This document shows, one piece after another, positions 51,801 through 60,228 of a DNA stretch of 64,000 bases. The DNA comes from Trebonia sp963734665 (GTDB lineage Bacteria; Actinomycetota; Actinomycetes; Streptosporangiales; Streptosporangiaceae), in the NCBI GenBank assembly GCA_963734665.1, contig CAVTIR010000007.1, forward strand, positions 496,001 through 560,000, read 5' to 3'. Each line of letters begins with the position of its first letter. Position 1 is the first letter of the stretch. The translations under genes were made by a program, and so were the position numbers. Below the pieces are notes generated by a model. The model was not told the DNA's origin and searched no databases. It saw only the letters and a program-made list of their open reading frames with translations.

Positions 51801-53864
51801 TGCTGGTCCGAGCCGCTGGAGGGCGGGGTGGAGGCAGCCCGCCGGGCCCGGGATGGGCTGCTCGCGGGGGGCGACCTAGCCTACGCCAGCTACACCTACC
51901 AACCCATGGTTTACTACCAGCTGGACTCGGCGCCGTCGCTGGGCGTCTGCGCCGCCGAGGTGGAGGCGGGGCTTGCCTTCGTGCGCCGCACCGGCAATGA
52001 AGAGGTCAGCGGGTGGCTCGACTGCTTCCGGTGGCTGACTGATGTGCTTCGCGGCCAAGGCCCGGCCGCAGCCGGGGCGGCTCCTGTCGGCAAGTACGAG
52101 GGCAGCCCGCTGGGGCTGTTTCACGGGCACGTCACCGCCGCCATCGCGGCCGCCATCTTCGGCGATCCGGTCGGCCTGGTGCAGCACACCGAGGCGGCGG
52201 AGCCGCTGGTGGTGGCTGTCGCGGGCTCGTACCCGACCGCTGTGCTGCGCCTGCTGCGCGGCCTGGCCCTGGCCGGGCAGGCCCGCACCGCCGACGGCGG
52301 GGAGCGAGGCGGCCTGCTGGCCGAGCTGGATGAAGTGATCCGGTGGCTGGCTGCCCGCGCCGCGGACGCGCCGGATAACTTCCTGCACCTGCTCCGGCTG
52401 GTCGAGGCCGAGCGGGCGTGGGCGGCCGATGACTTCCGCGCCGCCGCCCTGGCCTTCGACGCCGCCCGGCACGAGGCCGCCCAGCGCCAGCGGCCCTGGC
52501 ACCGGGCCCTAATCGCCGAACACGCCGCCCGGTTCTACCTCGCACGCGGTCTTGAACATGCCGGCTACGAGCTTCTCGCCCAGGCTCGGCAGCAGTACCT
52601 TGCCTGGGGCGCGACGGCTAAAACCAGCCAGCTGGACTGGGCCTACCCGGCCGTGCAGGTACGGGCCGAAGAGACCGCCGACGACGGCGGTCTTCCCCAG
52701 GGACGCGCCGTGGTGACTACGGGAACGGTCGACCTGCTCGGCATCGTGTCGGCGTCTCAGGCGCTGAGCTCGGAGACCAGCATCGGCCGGCTGCACGCCC
52801 GCGTGGCCCAGGTGCTCGGGGCGATGACCGGCGCCACCCGCGTGCACCTGCTGTTGTGGAGCGAGGACCGGCACGCCTGGCTGCTTCCCGCACCCGACGG
52901 CGACGACGGCACCGTCCCGGTCAGCGGCACCGGCCTCGAACGGGCCGTGCCGGTGTCGGTGCTGCGCTACGCCCAGCGGACACGCGAGCCCCTCATCGTG
53001 GCCGACGCCGCCGCTGACGACCGGTTCGCCCGCGACCCCTACTTCGCCGACGTCGGCTGCTGCTCGATGCTGGCCGTGCCCATCCTCAGCCGCGGCACGC
53101 TGAAGGCGGTACTGCTGCTGGAAAACCGGCTCCTGCGCGGCGCGTTCACCACCGGACGGCTCGACGGCCTCAAGCTCATCGCCGGCCAGCTCGCCGTCTC
53201 CCTGGACAACGCCCAGCTGTACGCCGAGCTCACCGCCTCTCGGGCGCGGATCGTCGCCGCCGCCGATCAGGCACGGCGGCGGATCGAGCGGGACCTGCAC
53301 GACGGCGCACAGCAGCGCCTGGTCTCGCTCGCCCTACAGTTGCGCACGGCGCAGGCCACGCTGCCGCCCGGGCTCGGCGCGCAGCTGGAAGGCGCCGTCG
53401 CCGAGGCCGCCGGCGCGCTGGAGGAGCTGCGGGAGACCGCGCGCGGCATCCACCCGGCGGTACTGGCCGAGGGCGGCCTGCGGCCTGCCCTCAAGACGCT
53501 CGCCCGCCGCTGCCCGGTCCCCGTCGACCTGCAGGTCCACGTGGTCGAGCGGCTGCCGGAGCCGGTCGAGGTCAGCGCCTACTACGTGGTGGCCGAGGCG
53601 CTGACCAACGCGGCCAGGCACGCGCGCGCCTCGGCCGTCACGGTCACCGCCGAAGCCGGCACCGCGGACACCGTCCTGTGCGTCACGGTCCGGGACGACG
53701 GCGCCGGCGGCGCCGACTTCACCGGTGGCACCGGGCTGGCCGGCCTCAGGGACCGGGTGGAGGCGCTCGGCGGCCGGGTCTTCGTCGACAGCCCGCCCGG
53801 GGCGGGGACCACCCTGCGGGCAGAACTCCCGCTCACCACCGCCCACGGCGGCATTCCCTCCTGA
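48900..53864 (+). CDS. Giant kinase-like, STAND ATPase, single-GAF histidine kinase (multikinase B)
   Basis: From the ATG at 48900 (GTG at 48888 is an alternative) the protein has 1654 residues and is a close paralog of multikinase A. The kinase-like domain has HQDIHPANVVLS in place of HRD and DFA in place of DFG, so it is probably catalytically weak or dead. The STAND P-loop GGAPGVGKTTLADQ (about 324-337), FLDDLQWAGRTP and the TPR-like region follow. There is one GAF (about 1290-1440), then directly SRARIVAAADQARRRIERDL-HDGAQQRL (His about 1466) and an HATPase (VTVRDDGAGG). The second GAF of paralog A is missing. Co-transcription with the aquaporin is possible. It converges on a NarL regulator. 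Confidence 0.9.
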   Translation: MRGCRMGPGGVLPGRDPSARAEIVHQSERTRVTRLFFAGGTVIRKEPLGPSGERRVRHEVAMLERLRGVAGVAQLAEAPRYPASVMLADAGGTSLAGAAKPLAVDELTGLAVGLARAVAGMHGRGVTHQDIHPANVVLSRDGAPCLVDFALASSFAEMRPEFTHHSEIAGTLAYLAPEATGRTGRPVDQRADLYALGAVLYELATGAPPFGSGDPLQLIHDHLARVPAPPAQVNPAVPEPLSEIILHLLEKEPDNRYQTADGLVYGLERVQDAKGDPRAAGLQVGEHDLPARLLRPSRLAGRDNEVAALQGAFEGALTGQCCGVLVGGAPGVGKTTLADQLRPVVTGTDGWFVAGKFDQYRRDLEFDAVNQAFRALGRLLLAEPDDELARVRGQILRAVGPNAGLLAAVLPEFATLLSVSPDPGDPVTAQARLQRAGAAALRAVASPKRPVVVFLDDLQWAGRTPLGFVDLMLSEEPVEGLLLVGAYREDDVDGPHPLAAPLSRWLGQATVRRLRLVNLPGPGLATMVAEMLHVDRSAAAGLAGVIEPHTRGNPYETVELLDALRRDRLLTRSAAGWRWDEAAVRAHLGRSEAAGLLAARAAALPERSRALMESMACLGGRAEVSVLQVAAGVPAGVAEQGLAPALEEGLLVMEPGAHPAVRFRHDRAREAVLGGLDQQRKRALRLAMARRLAAVPELFAAAAEQYLPVADAVDDAAERRRVVRLLRRAAGQAALIGDYALVNELLAAALPLIGPREEAALVAVRTARHAALYRLGRLEEADEEYQAIEGLCPSAVQRADATAVQVVSLTHRSRFADAVSLGVGALRELSVVVPIADRLTADLDRQFGHLYRWLDHTDEASDLARPDVTDPALIAIARLINALLPASYVADHAMLAWLSLEGLRIWLEHGPAPVLIGPAGNTARVVVTMRGDYAAGSRAMRRILAFGEARGYEPGTSQARFRYAALACWSEPLEGGVEAARRARDGLLAGGDLAYASYTYQPMVYYQLDSAPSLGVCAAEVEAGLAFVRRTGNEEVSGWLDCFRWLTDVLRGQGPAAAGAAPVGKYEGSPLGLFHGHVTAAIAAAIFGDPVGLVQHTEAAEPLVVAVAGSYPTAVLRLLRGLALAGQARTADGGERGGLLAELDEVIRWLAARAADAPDNFLHLLRLVEAERAWAADDFRAAALAFDAARHEAAQRQRPWHRALIAEHAARFYLARGLEHAGYELLAQARQQYLAWGATAKTSQLDWAYPAVQVRAEETADDGGLPQGRAVVTTGTVDLLGIVSASQALSSETSIGRLHARVAQVLGAMTGATRVHLLLWSEDRHAWLLPAPDGDDGTVPVSGTGLERAVPVSVLRYAQRTREPLIVADAAADDRFARDPYFADVGCCSMLAVPILSRGTLKAVLLLENRLLRGAFTTGRLDGLKLIAGQLAVSLDNAQLYAELTASRARIVAAADQARRRIERDLHDGAQQRLVSLALQLRTAQATLPPGLGAQLEGAVAEAAGALEELRETARGIHPAVLAEGGLRPALKTLARRCPVPVDLQVHVVERLPEPVEVSAYYVVAEALTNAARHARASAVTVTAEAGTADTVLCVTVRDDGAGGADFTGGTGLAGLRDRVEALGGRVFVDSPPGAGTTLRAELPLTTAHGGIPS

Positions 53865-53925
53865 TAGCCAGCCTCCCTTGCTGACCAGGTCTGGCTCGTA
53901 GGGAGCCTGTAGCTGACGGGCGGCT

Positions 53926-54591
53926 TCAGCCGCCTGGCGTGATGAGGCCGGATTCGTAGGCCAGGATGACGGCCTGGACCCGGTCGCGCAGGTCCAGCTT
54001 GGCCAGAATCCGGCCGACGTGTACCTTGACTGTCCCCTCGGACAGGTGAAGTTCGGCGGCGATCTCGCGGTTAGAGCGCCCGGCGGCGATCAGGGTGAAG
54101 ACCGCCTTTTCGCGGTCCGTGAGCTTGGCGAGCAGTTCCTGCCGGGCGTCGTGCCGGGCGCGGCTGGAGATCAGGGGCACGAACTGGTTGATGAGCCGGC
54201 GGGTTGCGGTGGGGGCGAGGACGGCGTCGCCGCCCGCGACGGTGCGGATCGCGGTGAGCAGTTCCTCCGGAGGGGCGTCCTTGAGCAGGAATCCGCTAGC
54301 GCCGGCCTTAAGCCCGGCCAGGACGTACTCGTCGAGGTCGTAGGTGGTCAGGATGAGGACCCGGGTAGCCGGGAAGGCGGCGGTGACGGCGGCAGTGGCC
54401 TGGATCCCGTCAGTGCCCGGCATCCGGACGTCCATCAGCACCACGTCCGGGCGCAGCGTCCTGGCCATGCCGATCGCAGTGGCACCGTCGCCGGCCTCGC
54501 CGACCACTTCTATGTCGGCCTCGCCGTCCAGGATCAGCCGGAAGCCCATGCGGAGCAGGGCCTGGTCGTCGGCGAGCAGGACGCGGATCAC
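53926..54591 (-). CDS. NarL/FixJ-family response regulator
   Basis: The 221-residue regulator has a receiver domain (1-120) with DD at 8-9, phosphoacceptor Asp54 in VVLMDVRMPGTDG and Lys in GFLLKDAPPEELL, and a LuxR-type HTH at about 150-215 (LTDREKAVFTLIAAGRSNRE, IAAELHLSEGTVKVHVGRIL). It overlaps the kinase gene upstream by 4 nt (ATGA). Its stop codon lies in a small hairpin (GGCGGCT-TC-AGCCGCC). NarL regulators pair with HisKA_3 kinases, so besides its own kinase it could accept phosphate from the nearby multikinases; that is inference. Confidence 0.95.
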   Translation of the reverse strand: MIRVLLADDQALLRMGFRLILDGEADIEVVGEAGDGATAIGMARTLRPDVVLMDVRMPGTDGIQATAAVTAAFPATRVLILTTYDLDEYVLAGLKAGASGFLLKDAPPEELLTAIRTVAGGDAVLAPTATRRLINQFVPLISSRARHDARQELLAKLTDREKAVFTLIAAGRSNREIAAELHLSEGTVKVHVGRILAKLDLRDRVQAVILAYESGLITPGG

Positions 54592-55757
54592 GCGGTCTCC
54601 AGTTTCAGGTGCGCCGAGACCCGCCAGCCGTGCGGCTCGCGCGGGCCGGCCAGCACGTCGCCGCCATAGGCGCGGGCGCGCTCTGTCATGCCCAGCAGGC
54701 CGCTGCCCGAGCCGGGGCCGCCGGTGCCGTTCCCGCCCGTGCCGTCGTCGTCGACCTCGAGATGCAGTTCCCCGGGCAGGAACCGCAGGCGCACCGCGGC
54801 CCGGGCGCCGGATCCGGCGTGCTTGAGCGTATTGGTCAGGGCCTCCTGAACCAGCCGGTACACGGTGAGCTGCAGGCCCTCGGGAAGGTCGGGGACCTGA
54901 CCGCTGATCTCCAGTGCCGTGTCGAGCCCGGCCGCCCTCACCTGGTCGACGAGCTCGTCGAGCTGGGCCAGCCCGGGCACAGGCAGCACTTCGGGTGGTG
55001 TCTGGCCGGGGCCTTGGCGCAGCACGCCGAGGAGGCTGCGGGTGTCGGTCAGCGCGCGCCGCCCGGTGGCCGACACGCTTCGCATGAGCTCGGCGGACCG
55101 GGCTGGCGAGGTCGGCACGGATCTTGCGGCGGCCTCGCTCAAGGTGACCATGACAGTGAGGTTGTGGGCCACGATGTCGTGCATCTCCCGTGCGATCCTC
55201 GCCCGCTCGGCCGCGGCTGCCAGCGCGACCTGCTGATCCCGTTCGCGTTCCAGCCGTTCCGCGCGGTCAGTCAGTCCGGCGAGGTAGGCCCGCCTGGTGG
55301 CGGAGTACAGCCCCAGCCCGAGCGCGGCACCGAACAGCCCGCAGATGAAGATCCCGTCGTACCACCAGTCATTGCCGGCCACGCTGACGGCAGCGGCGAT
55401 AATCGCCACGAAGAGCGCGCCCGCGCAGGCCAGCGCTTCCCGCCGCCGTCGCAGCGCGGCCACGGTGTAGAGCGCGATCAGCAGCGCGACCCCGTTGACC
55501 GTGCGGAAGTTATCCCACAGTGCGGTGACCAGGCAGAGGGCCATCACGCAGCTGAAGACCGCGACCGGCCATCTCCGTCGGGCCAGCAGCGGCAGCGCCG
55601 TAAGGGTTACGACGGTGACCACCGCGCCGTTGGGGTGCTCGTTCGCGTGCGCCGCCGCGGGGACGGCGGAGGCCATGGCCACCAGGACCACCAGGACGTC
55701 GGATACCCGGCGGGCCGCCGTGCGGTACGCCGGGTATCTGGTGGGCGGTGCCGGCAT
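54588..55757 (-). CDS. NarL-partner sensor histidine kinase (HisKA_3)
   Basis: The ATG at 55757 lies 2 nt after the permease stop, giving 389 residues. Four to five membrane helices occupy about 20-170 (VVLVAMASAVPAAAHANEHP; VTVVTLTALPLLARRRWPVA). The HisKA_3 domain has the phospho-His in RIAREMHDIVAHNLTVMVTL, followed by an HATPase with N-box VQEALTNTLKHAG and VDDDGTGGNG, GSGSGLLGMTERA. It is the cognate kinase of the NarL regulator just downstream, co-translated with it. Membrane sensing by the short multi-helix domain is typical of kinases that watch the flux of a partner ABC exporter. Confidence 0.93.
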   Translation of the reverse strand: MPAPPTRYPAYRTAARRVSDVLVVLVAMASAVPAAAHANEHPNGAVVTVVTLTALPLLARRRWPVAVFSCVMALCLVTALWDNFRTVNGVALLIALYTVAALRRRREALACAGALFVAIIAAAVSVAGNDWWYDGIFICGLFGAALGLGLYSATRRAYLAGLTDRAERLERERDQQVALAAAAERARIAREMHDIVAHNLTVMVTLSEAAARSVPTSPARSAELMRSVSATGRRALTDTRSLLGVLRQGPGQTPPEVLPVPGLAQLDELVDQVRAAGLDTALEISGQVPDLPEGLQLTVYRLVQEALTNTLKHAGSGARAAVRLRFLPGELHLEVDDDGTGGNGTGGPGSGSGLLGMTERARAYGGDVLAGPREPHGWRVSAHLKLETA

Positions 55758-55759
55758 TC

Positions 55760-56584
55760 TTACGCGTCGCTGTGCCGTAGCCGCCACGCGGCGGCGGCGA
55801 TGAGGATGACGGCGTATGCGCACACCACCGCGAACCCGGTCCACGGCGAGAGGGCGTTACTCACGTCGTGCGCGCCGCCGAAGATCGCTGACCCGGCGTT
55901 GGAGGGCAGGTACTGGGTCAGGTGGTCGCTGACCGACGCGGGCAGCAGGCCGGCCAGCGGGGGCACCACGAAGAACACGCCCGCGAAGGTAGCGATGCCC
56001 GCCGCGGTGTTCCGGAACAGTGCCCCGAGCGTGACGCCGATCAGCCCGGCCACCGTGATGTACAGCGCCGCTCCCACGACGGACCTCAGCGCGCCCGGTG
56101 AGGTGATGGACACGCCTAGCTGATGGCTGCTGAGCAGCGCCTGCCCGAGCCAGAAGGTGGTGAAGCTGGCGGCCAGGGAGGCCGCGAGGACCACCGCCGC
56201 GAAGATGCTCAGCTTGGCCCACAGGACTGGCAGGCGGCGCGGCACGACCGTAAGCGAGGACCGGATCATGCCGGTGCCGTACTCACCGCTCATCGTGAGG
56301 ACCCCGAGCACCCCGAAGGCGATGACGGCGAAGGTCGTGCCGGCCAGGCTTACCGAGACGGGGTCGAAGGAGGCCCGGTCAGCCGGGCTGAACGTGTGGT
56401 ACTGGCTCGCGCTCACCGCGGAGAACAGCGCGCCTATGCCGATCATCAGCACCAGCGCGGTCAGCAGTGTCCACATGGTGGACCGCAGGGAACGGAACTT
56501 CGTCCACTCGGAACGCAGGACCCGCACCTGAGTTACCTTCAGCCCGGGCGCCCCGGCGGCGGGTGCTGAGGTCAGGACGCTCAT
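55760..56584 (-). CDS. ABC-2 type transporter permease
   Basis: From the ATG at 56584, which overlaps the ATPase TGA by 4 nt, the protein has 274 residues. It starts with a soluble stretch and RSEWTKFRSLRSTMWTLLTA, the usual opening of ABC-2 permeases of the NatB/DrrB-like class, and has six membrane helices (for example LLTALVLMIGIGALFSAV, FAVIAFGVLGVLTMSGEYGT, YITVAGLIGVTLGALFRNTA). GEYGTGMIRSSL is a family signature. It forms the membrane channel for the ATPase encoded upstream; export of an antibiotic or lipid is the usual role. Confidence 0.92.
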   Translation of the reverse strand: MSVLTSAPAAGAPGLKVTQVRVLRSEWTKFRSLRSTMWTLLTALVLMIGIGALFSAVSASQYHTFSPADRASFDPVSVSLAGTTFAVIAFGVLGVLTMSGEYGTGMIRSSLTVVPRRLPVLWAKLSIFAAVVLAASLAASFTTFWLGQALLSSHQLGVSITSPGALRSVVGAALYITVAGLIGVTLGALFRNTAAGIATFAGVFFVVPPLAGLLPASVSDHLTQYLPSNAGSAIFGGAHDVSNALSPWTGFAVVCAYAVILIAAAAWRLRHSDA

Positions 56585-57510
56585 CGGACCGCTCCCGCAA
56601 TTGCCGGCTCGTGTGAACGGTAGTCTACCGATTCCTCGGTGAGCTGCATGAATGCCTCCTCGAGCGACGCCTCTCTGGCGGTCAGCTCGAACACGGGTAG
56701 ATGCGCCTGCCAAGCGGCGGTGCCGATCTGCTCAGCCGTCAGGCCCTCCACGACCAGCACCCCCAGGGTCTCACTGGTCACCGTTACCCCGGGTCCGAGC
56801 AGGACGGAGCGGAGCTCGGCCGCCTGCGGCGTGCGGACGGTGACCTTGCCGCCGCCGGCGAGCGCGGTGAACTCCGCGACGGTAGTGTCGGCGATCAGCC
56901 TGCCGCGGCCGATGACGACCAGCCGGGTGGCGGTCAGTGCCATCTCGCTCATCAAGTGGGAGGACACGAAGACTGTGTGCCCCTCGGCGGCAAGGGCTTT
57001 GAGCAGGTTCCGGACCCACAGCACGCCCTCCGGGTCAAGCCCGTTCACCGGCTCGTCCAGGACCACGACGCGGGGCTCGCCCAGCAGGGCCGCGGCGATG
57101 CCCAGCCGCTGGCCCATCCCGAGGGAGAAGCCGCCGACCCGCTTGCCCGCCACGCCGCCCAGGCCGACCAGTTCGATCACCTCGTCGACCCTGCGCCTGC
57201 CGATTCCGTTCGTCTGCGCCAGGGCGAGCAGGTGGTTGCGAGCCGACCGGCCGGTGTGCACTGCCCGGGCCTCAAGCATGATGCCGAGCTCGGCCATCGG
57301 GGCGTCGGCGTCGCGGTAATCACGGCCGTTCACCCGGACCTGGCCGGCTGACGGCTGGTCAAGCCCCGCGATCATCCGCATCGTGGTCGACTTGCCGGCC
57401 CCGTTCGGGCCGAGGAACCCGGTCACCATCCCCGGCCGGACAGTGAAGCTCAGGCCGTCAACCGCCACCTTCTCCCCGTACCGCTTGGTGAGGTTCTGCA
57501 CCTCGATCAT
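56581..57510 (-). CDS. ABC transporter ATPase (DrrA/NatA class)
   Basis: The 309-residue ATPase has Walker A GPNGAGKST (about 34-42), signature FSLGMGQRLGIA (the variant LGMGQR form typical of the BcrA/NatA class), Walker B VVVLDEPVNGLDP and the H-loop VFVSSHLMSEM. After the core (about 1-215) is the usual C-terminal domain ending EASLEEAFMQLTEESVDY. It is the first gene of a four-gene leftward operon: ATPase, permease, kinase, regulator, all coupled by overlaps or 2-nt gaps. The upstream gap carries CTAGC-AAC-GCTAG (57552-57564), a possible site for the NarL regulator. Confidence 0.95.
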   Translation of the reverse strand: MIEVQNLTKRYGEKVAVDGLSFTVRPGMVTGFLGPNGAGKSTTMRMIAGLDQPSAGQVRVNGRDYRDADAPMAELGIMLEARAVHTGRSARNHLLALAQTNGIGRRRVDEVIELVGLGGVAGKRVGGFSLGMGQRLGIAAALLGEPRVVVLDEPVNGLDPEGVLWVRNLLKALAAEGHTVFVSSHLMSEMALTATRLVVIGRGRLIADTTVAEFTALAGGGKVTVRTPQAAELRSVLLGPGVTVTSETLGVLVVEGLTAEQIGTAAWQAHLPVFELTAREASLEEAFMQLTEESVDYRSHEPAIAGAVR

Positions 57511-57850
57511 GGTTCATTCCCCTTCACAGATAGCGGCGGATCTCTCCCGCACTAGCAACGCTAGGAGCTAGCGGGCCTGCGGGGGATCGACCGCGCGGCC
57601 ATAACCTGGGCATTCGCCTATGCACAAAGTCGTACGGCTGCCCCGCCGGCGTACCCTGTCCGACCAGGCGGATTCCGTCGCTGAGGCCGTGGCAGTCCAG
57701 GTAGGCGCTGCGCAGGTACGGCAGCTGTGTCCGGATTACGCGGCGCGGCGAACAGGAGCCGTCTGGAGAATGCCAGGCGTCACTCTGCGGCGCCGCTCAT
57801 GCCGATGAGCGGTAGTTGCTCGTGGGCGGCGGTATTGAAATGCTTCGCGC
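57511..57850. promoter_or_regulatory. Divergent region with CTAGC-AAC-GCTAG repeat
   Basis: The 340-bp gap separates the leftward ABC operon from the rightward DinB gene. CTAGCAACGCTAG (57552-57564) is a 5-bp inverted repeat and a further GCTAG follows at 57567. It lies 42 bp before the ABC ATPase start and is a candidate regulator site. No gene is seen in the rest. Confidence 0.4.
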
Positions 57851-58345
57851 ATGTCTTCCCTCCCCACGTCCGCCGAGGACGTCATCGATCAGCCAGCCCG
57901 GGACCAGTTCGAGGTGTTCCTCGATGAGCACCGTAGTGAGCTCAACGGTTGCCTGGACGGGCTGACCGAGGAGCAGGCGCGCCGGTCGCTGGTGCCTTCC
58001 CGGACCACATTGCTGGGTCTGGTGAAGCACGCGACCTTCGTCGAGAAGGTCTGGTTTGACGAAGCCGTCACCTGCCGGTCACGTGCCGAGATCGGCATCC
58101 CCGCGACGCCAGACGAGTCGTTCATTCTTCACGATGGCGACACCATCGCCAGCGTCCGGCAAGCACACTGCGAGGCATGCGAATCATCACGCCGCGCGAC
58201 GTCATCCCTGGGGCTCGACGACCTGGTTCACGGCAACCGGCGCGGCCCGCTCTCGCTGCACTGGGTGTATCTCCACGTGCTGCGCGAGCTCGCTCAGCAC
58301 TGCGGGCACGCCGACATCCTGCGCGAGCAGCTCATCAACGAGTAG
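57851..58345 (+). CDS. DinB/DUF664-family protein
   Basis: The 164-residue protein is a four-helix DinB fold. Metal-ligand positions are visible as His60 in LLGLVKHATFVEKVWF and two His in LRELAQHCGHADILREQL near the C-terminus. In actinobacteria this family includes mycothiol-dependent transferases and maleylpyruvate-isomerase-like enzymes, so a thiol-dependent metal enzyme is likely, substrate unknown. A second ATG is not needed; the start is the first in frame after the AT-richer gap. Confidence 0.9.
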   Translation: MSSLPTSAEDVIDQPARDQFEVFLDEHRSELNGCLDGLTEEQARRSLVPSRTTLLGLVKHATFVEKVWFDEAVTCRSRAEIGIPATPDESFILHDGDTIASVRQAHCEACESSRRATSSLGLDDLVHGNRRGPLSLHWVYLHVLRELAQHCGHADILREQLINE

Positions 58346-58401
58346 CGCGTCTGCCTCGCAGCCACGTTTCACTGGGCCGCAACGGTCTTTGCTAACGGGG
58401 C

Positions 58402-59037
58402 TTAGCTGGAGCGTGTGGCTGATCCTGCGGAGTCGTCGCTGTCAGGTCGATTGGCGCCGGGGGCGAGGCCGTCTATGAAGAGTTCCAGGAGTCGCATTGC
58501 ACGCGTCCCGGGGTCGTCCGGTGGCGTCGTACTGAGCAGGGCGAGGATCGCGACGGTCACGTCCATCGGGTCGACATTGTCGCGAATGCTCCCGTCTGCC
58601 GCTCCGGCGGCGAGGAACACGGCGACGACGTCGGCGATCCTCGCCGTAGCGGCCGAAGTGTGAGGGGTCGCGGAGTGCCAGGCCGAGCGCAGGGTATCCA
58701 TCATGGCGCGCGTCGCGAGCATGAACGATGCGAACTCCGCCACCCAGGCGCGGAGGGACGTGAGGGCCTCGTGATCCCAGGTGCGGTTGCGCACTCGTGC
58801 GGTGACCTCGTCGAGCTTGGCCTGATACACGGCCCCGGCCAGCTCATCGCGGGTCGGGAAGTGGCGGTAGAGCGTGGCGATCCCCACGTTCGCCGCGCGG
58901 GCGACCTCGTTCATCGAAACGGACTCACCCGCGGCATCGGCGCGGACGAATGCCTCGCGCGCCGCAGCCACGATCACGTCGCGGTTGCGCTTGCGATCGG
59001 CGCGCTCACGACGTTCCGGACTGCGTTCACTAGACAA
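58402..59037 (-). CDS. TetR-family transcriptional regulator
   Basis: The 211-residue protein begins with a basic tail (MSSERSPERRERADRKRNRD), then a TetR HTH at about 20-68 (IVAAAREAFVRADAAGESVS, MNEVARAANVGIATLYRHFP). The C-terminal domain is a TetR-type helical ligand pocket. It is divergent from a broken SDR gene, and two palindromic sites centred on TGCA lie directly before its start. It probably represses itself and formerly the SDR; the inducing ligand is unknown. Confidence 0.92.
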   Translation of the reverse strand: MSSERSPERRERADRKRNRDVIVAAAREAFVRADAAGESVSMNEVARAANVGIATLYRHFPTRDELAGAVYQAKLDEVTARVRNRTWDHEALTSLRAWVAEFASFMLATRAMMDTLRSAWHSATPHTSAATARIADVVAVFLAAGAADGSIRDNVDPMDVTVAILALLSTTPPDDPGTRAMRLLELFIDGLAPGANRPDSDDSAGSATRSS

Positions 59038-59039
59038 AC

Positions 59040-59086
59040 GGAGTGCACTCCTCTTTCGATCGGTGTCGAAACGGATTGCATTCCGT
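59040..59086. promoter_or_regulatory. Paired TetR operators centred on TGCA
   Basis: GGAGTGCACTCC (59040-59051) is a perfect palindrome, and ACGGATTGCATTCCGT (59071-59086) is a near-perfect one. Both are part of the same longer motif, AAACGGA-T/G-TGCA-Y-TCC, spaced 31 bp. They begin 3 bp upstream of the TetR start. Confidence 0.7.
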
Positions 59087-59230
59087 TTTCGTCATGGTAC
59101 GGCAAGGGCGCATGGCCGAGACAGTCCGGGTACGGCGGCACGCTACGCCCCGACCCGACAGCGCGCGTACCCCGCGTCCGCTGCAGTGCGGTGCGGAAAC
59201 CGGGTAGAGCAAGGGATTCGGATTACGACC

Positions 59231-60165
59231 ATGGAAGACAAGACCGTCATCGTCACCGGCGGAAACGCCGGCCTGGGGTATCAGTGCGCGAAAGACATCG
59301 CCCTCAGTGATCCGGGCTACCACGTCGTGCCGGAGTAGGTCGAGGGGCGAAATAGCCGCCACAGCGATGACGGCAGAGACGTGCAATCCGAACATCTTGG
59401 CCATGGAACTGGACCTGGCCTCGCTGGCATCAGTGCGCGCGTTCTGCGACGCGTTCTCGCACGCCAGCCCCCCCGCTGTATGCGGTGGTCTGCAACGCCG
59501 GCATCAGCGGGGGCGGGGTACCGGGCGTTCCGCGCACGGTCGACGGCTTCGAGACGATCTTCGGCGTCAACCACCTGGGGCACTTCCTGCTGACCAATCT
59601 CCTGCTCAACCGGATGGGAGACAATGGGCGGATCGTCTTCGTCACGAGCGACCTGCATAACCCGCCAGCTTTCTTCCCCGTGAAAGTGACCTACGACAGC
59701 GCGGCGGCGATCGCCAGCCGTGGCCCCGGGATGCGGCAGTACTGCGCCTCGAAGCTGTGCAACGTCTACTGCGCCTACGAGATGGACAGGCTGATATCCG
59801 AGCAGACCGACCTGCACATCACCGTGAACGCATTCAACCCCGGCGCCATGACGGACACCGGCTTCTCCAGGCCCACCGGAAACGCCCTCGTGCGCGTCTC
59901 GGTCCGAGTCATCGGCGGCATCATGGGCGCCCTCACCGGGAAGCAGAGCACGTCGATCGAGTCGGGCGCTGCACTCGCGACGCTCGTCACCGACCCCTCG
60001 CTCGCCACCACGACCGGCAGGTACATCGACCGAGGGGTGGAGGCGGAGTCGTCGCCTCTTTCCCACGACCGCGACAACGCCAGAGAGCTCTGGCAAGCCA
60101 GCATGGCAATGTCCGGACTGAAGCCGTCAGAAACCATCTTCGACTCGATCGCAAAGGCCAACTGA
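59231..60165 (+). pseudogene. Short-chain dehydrogenase/reductase pseudogene (two frameshifts)
   Basis: The gene opens MEDKTVIVTGGNAGLGYQCA (TGGNAGLG is the cofactor loop) and runs to YHVVPE, where it stops at 59336. A second frame continues with GEIAATAMTAETCNPNILAM and ELDLASLASVRAFCDAF. After a run of seven Cs (59468-59474), where six would keep the frame, the third frame has VCNAGISGGGVPGVPRTVDG, the catalytic-type Y and K in MRQYCASKLCNVY, and runs to 60165. The first break fits a loss of about 8 nt where HVVLACR is expected. With two breaks and a stop it is almost certainly inactive, although the third part alone is a long open frame. Confidence 0.85.
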
Positions 60166-60228
60166 GCGCGACACTTCGGCAACGTCGAAGGTTCGAATAT
60201 CGCCCCTGACCGGGGAAAGAACCATGAG

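Noticed and set aside
54609..56123. A 504-codon plus-strand frame opposite the NarL kinase and permease
   Set aside because: It spans two coupled minus-strand genes with clear membrane helices and catalytic motifs, and reads as Gly/Gln/Arg-rich low-information protein.
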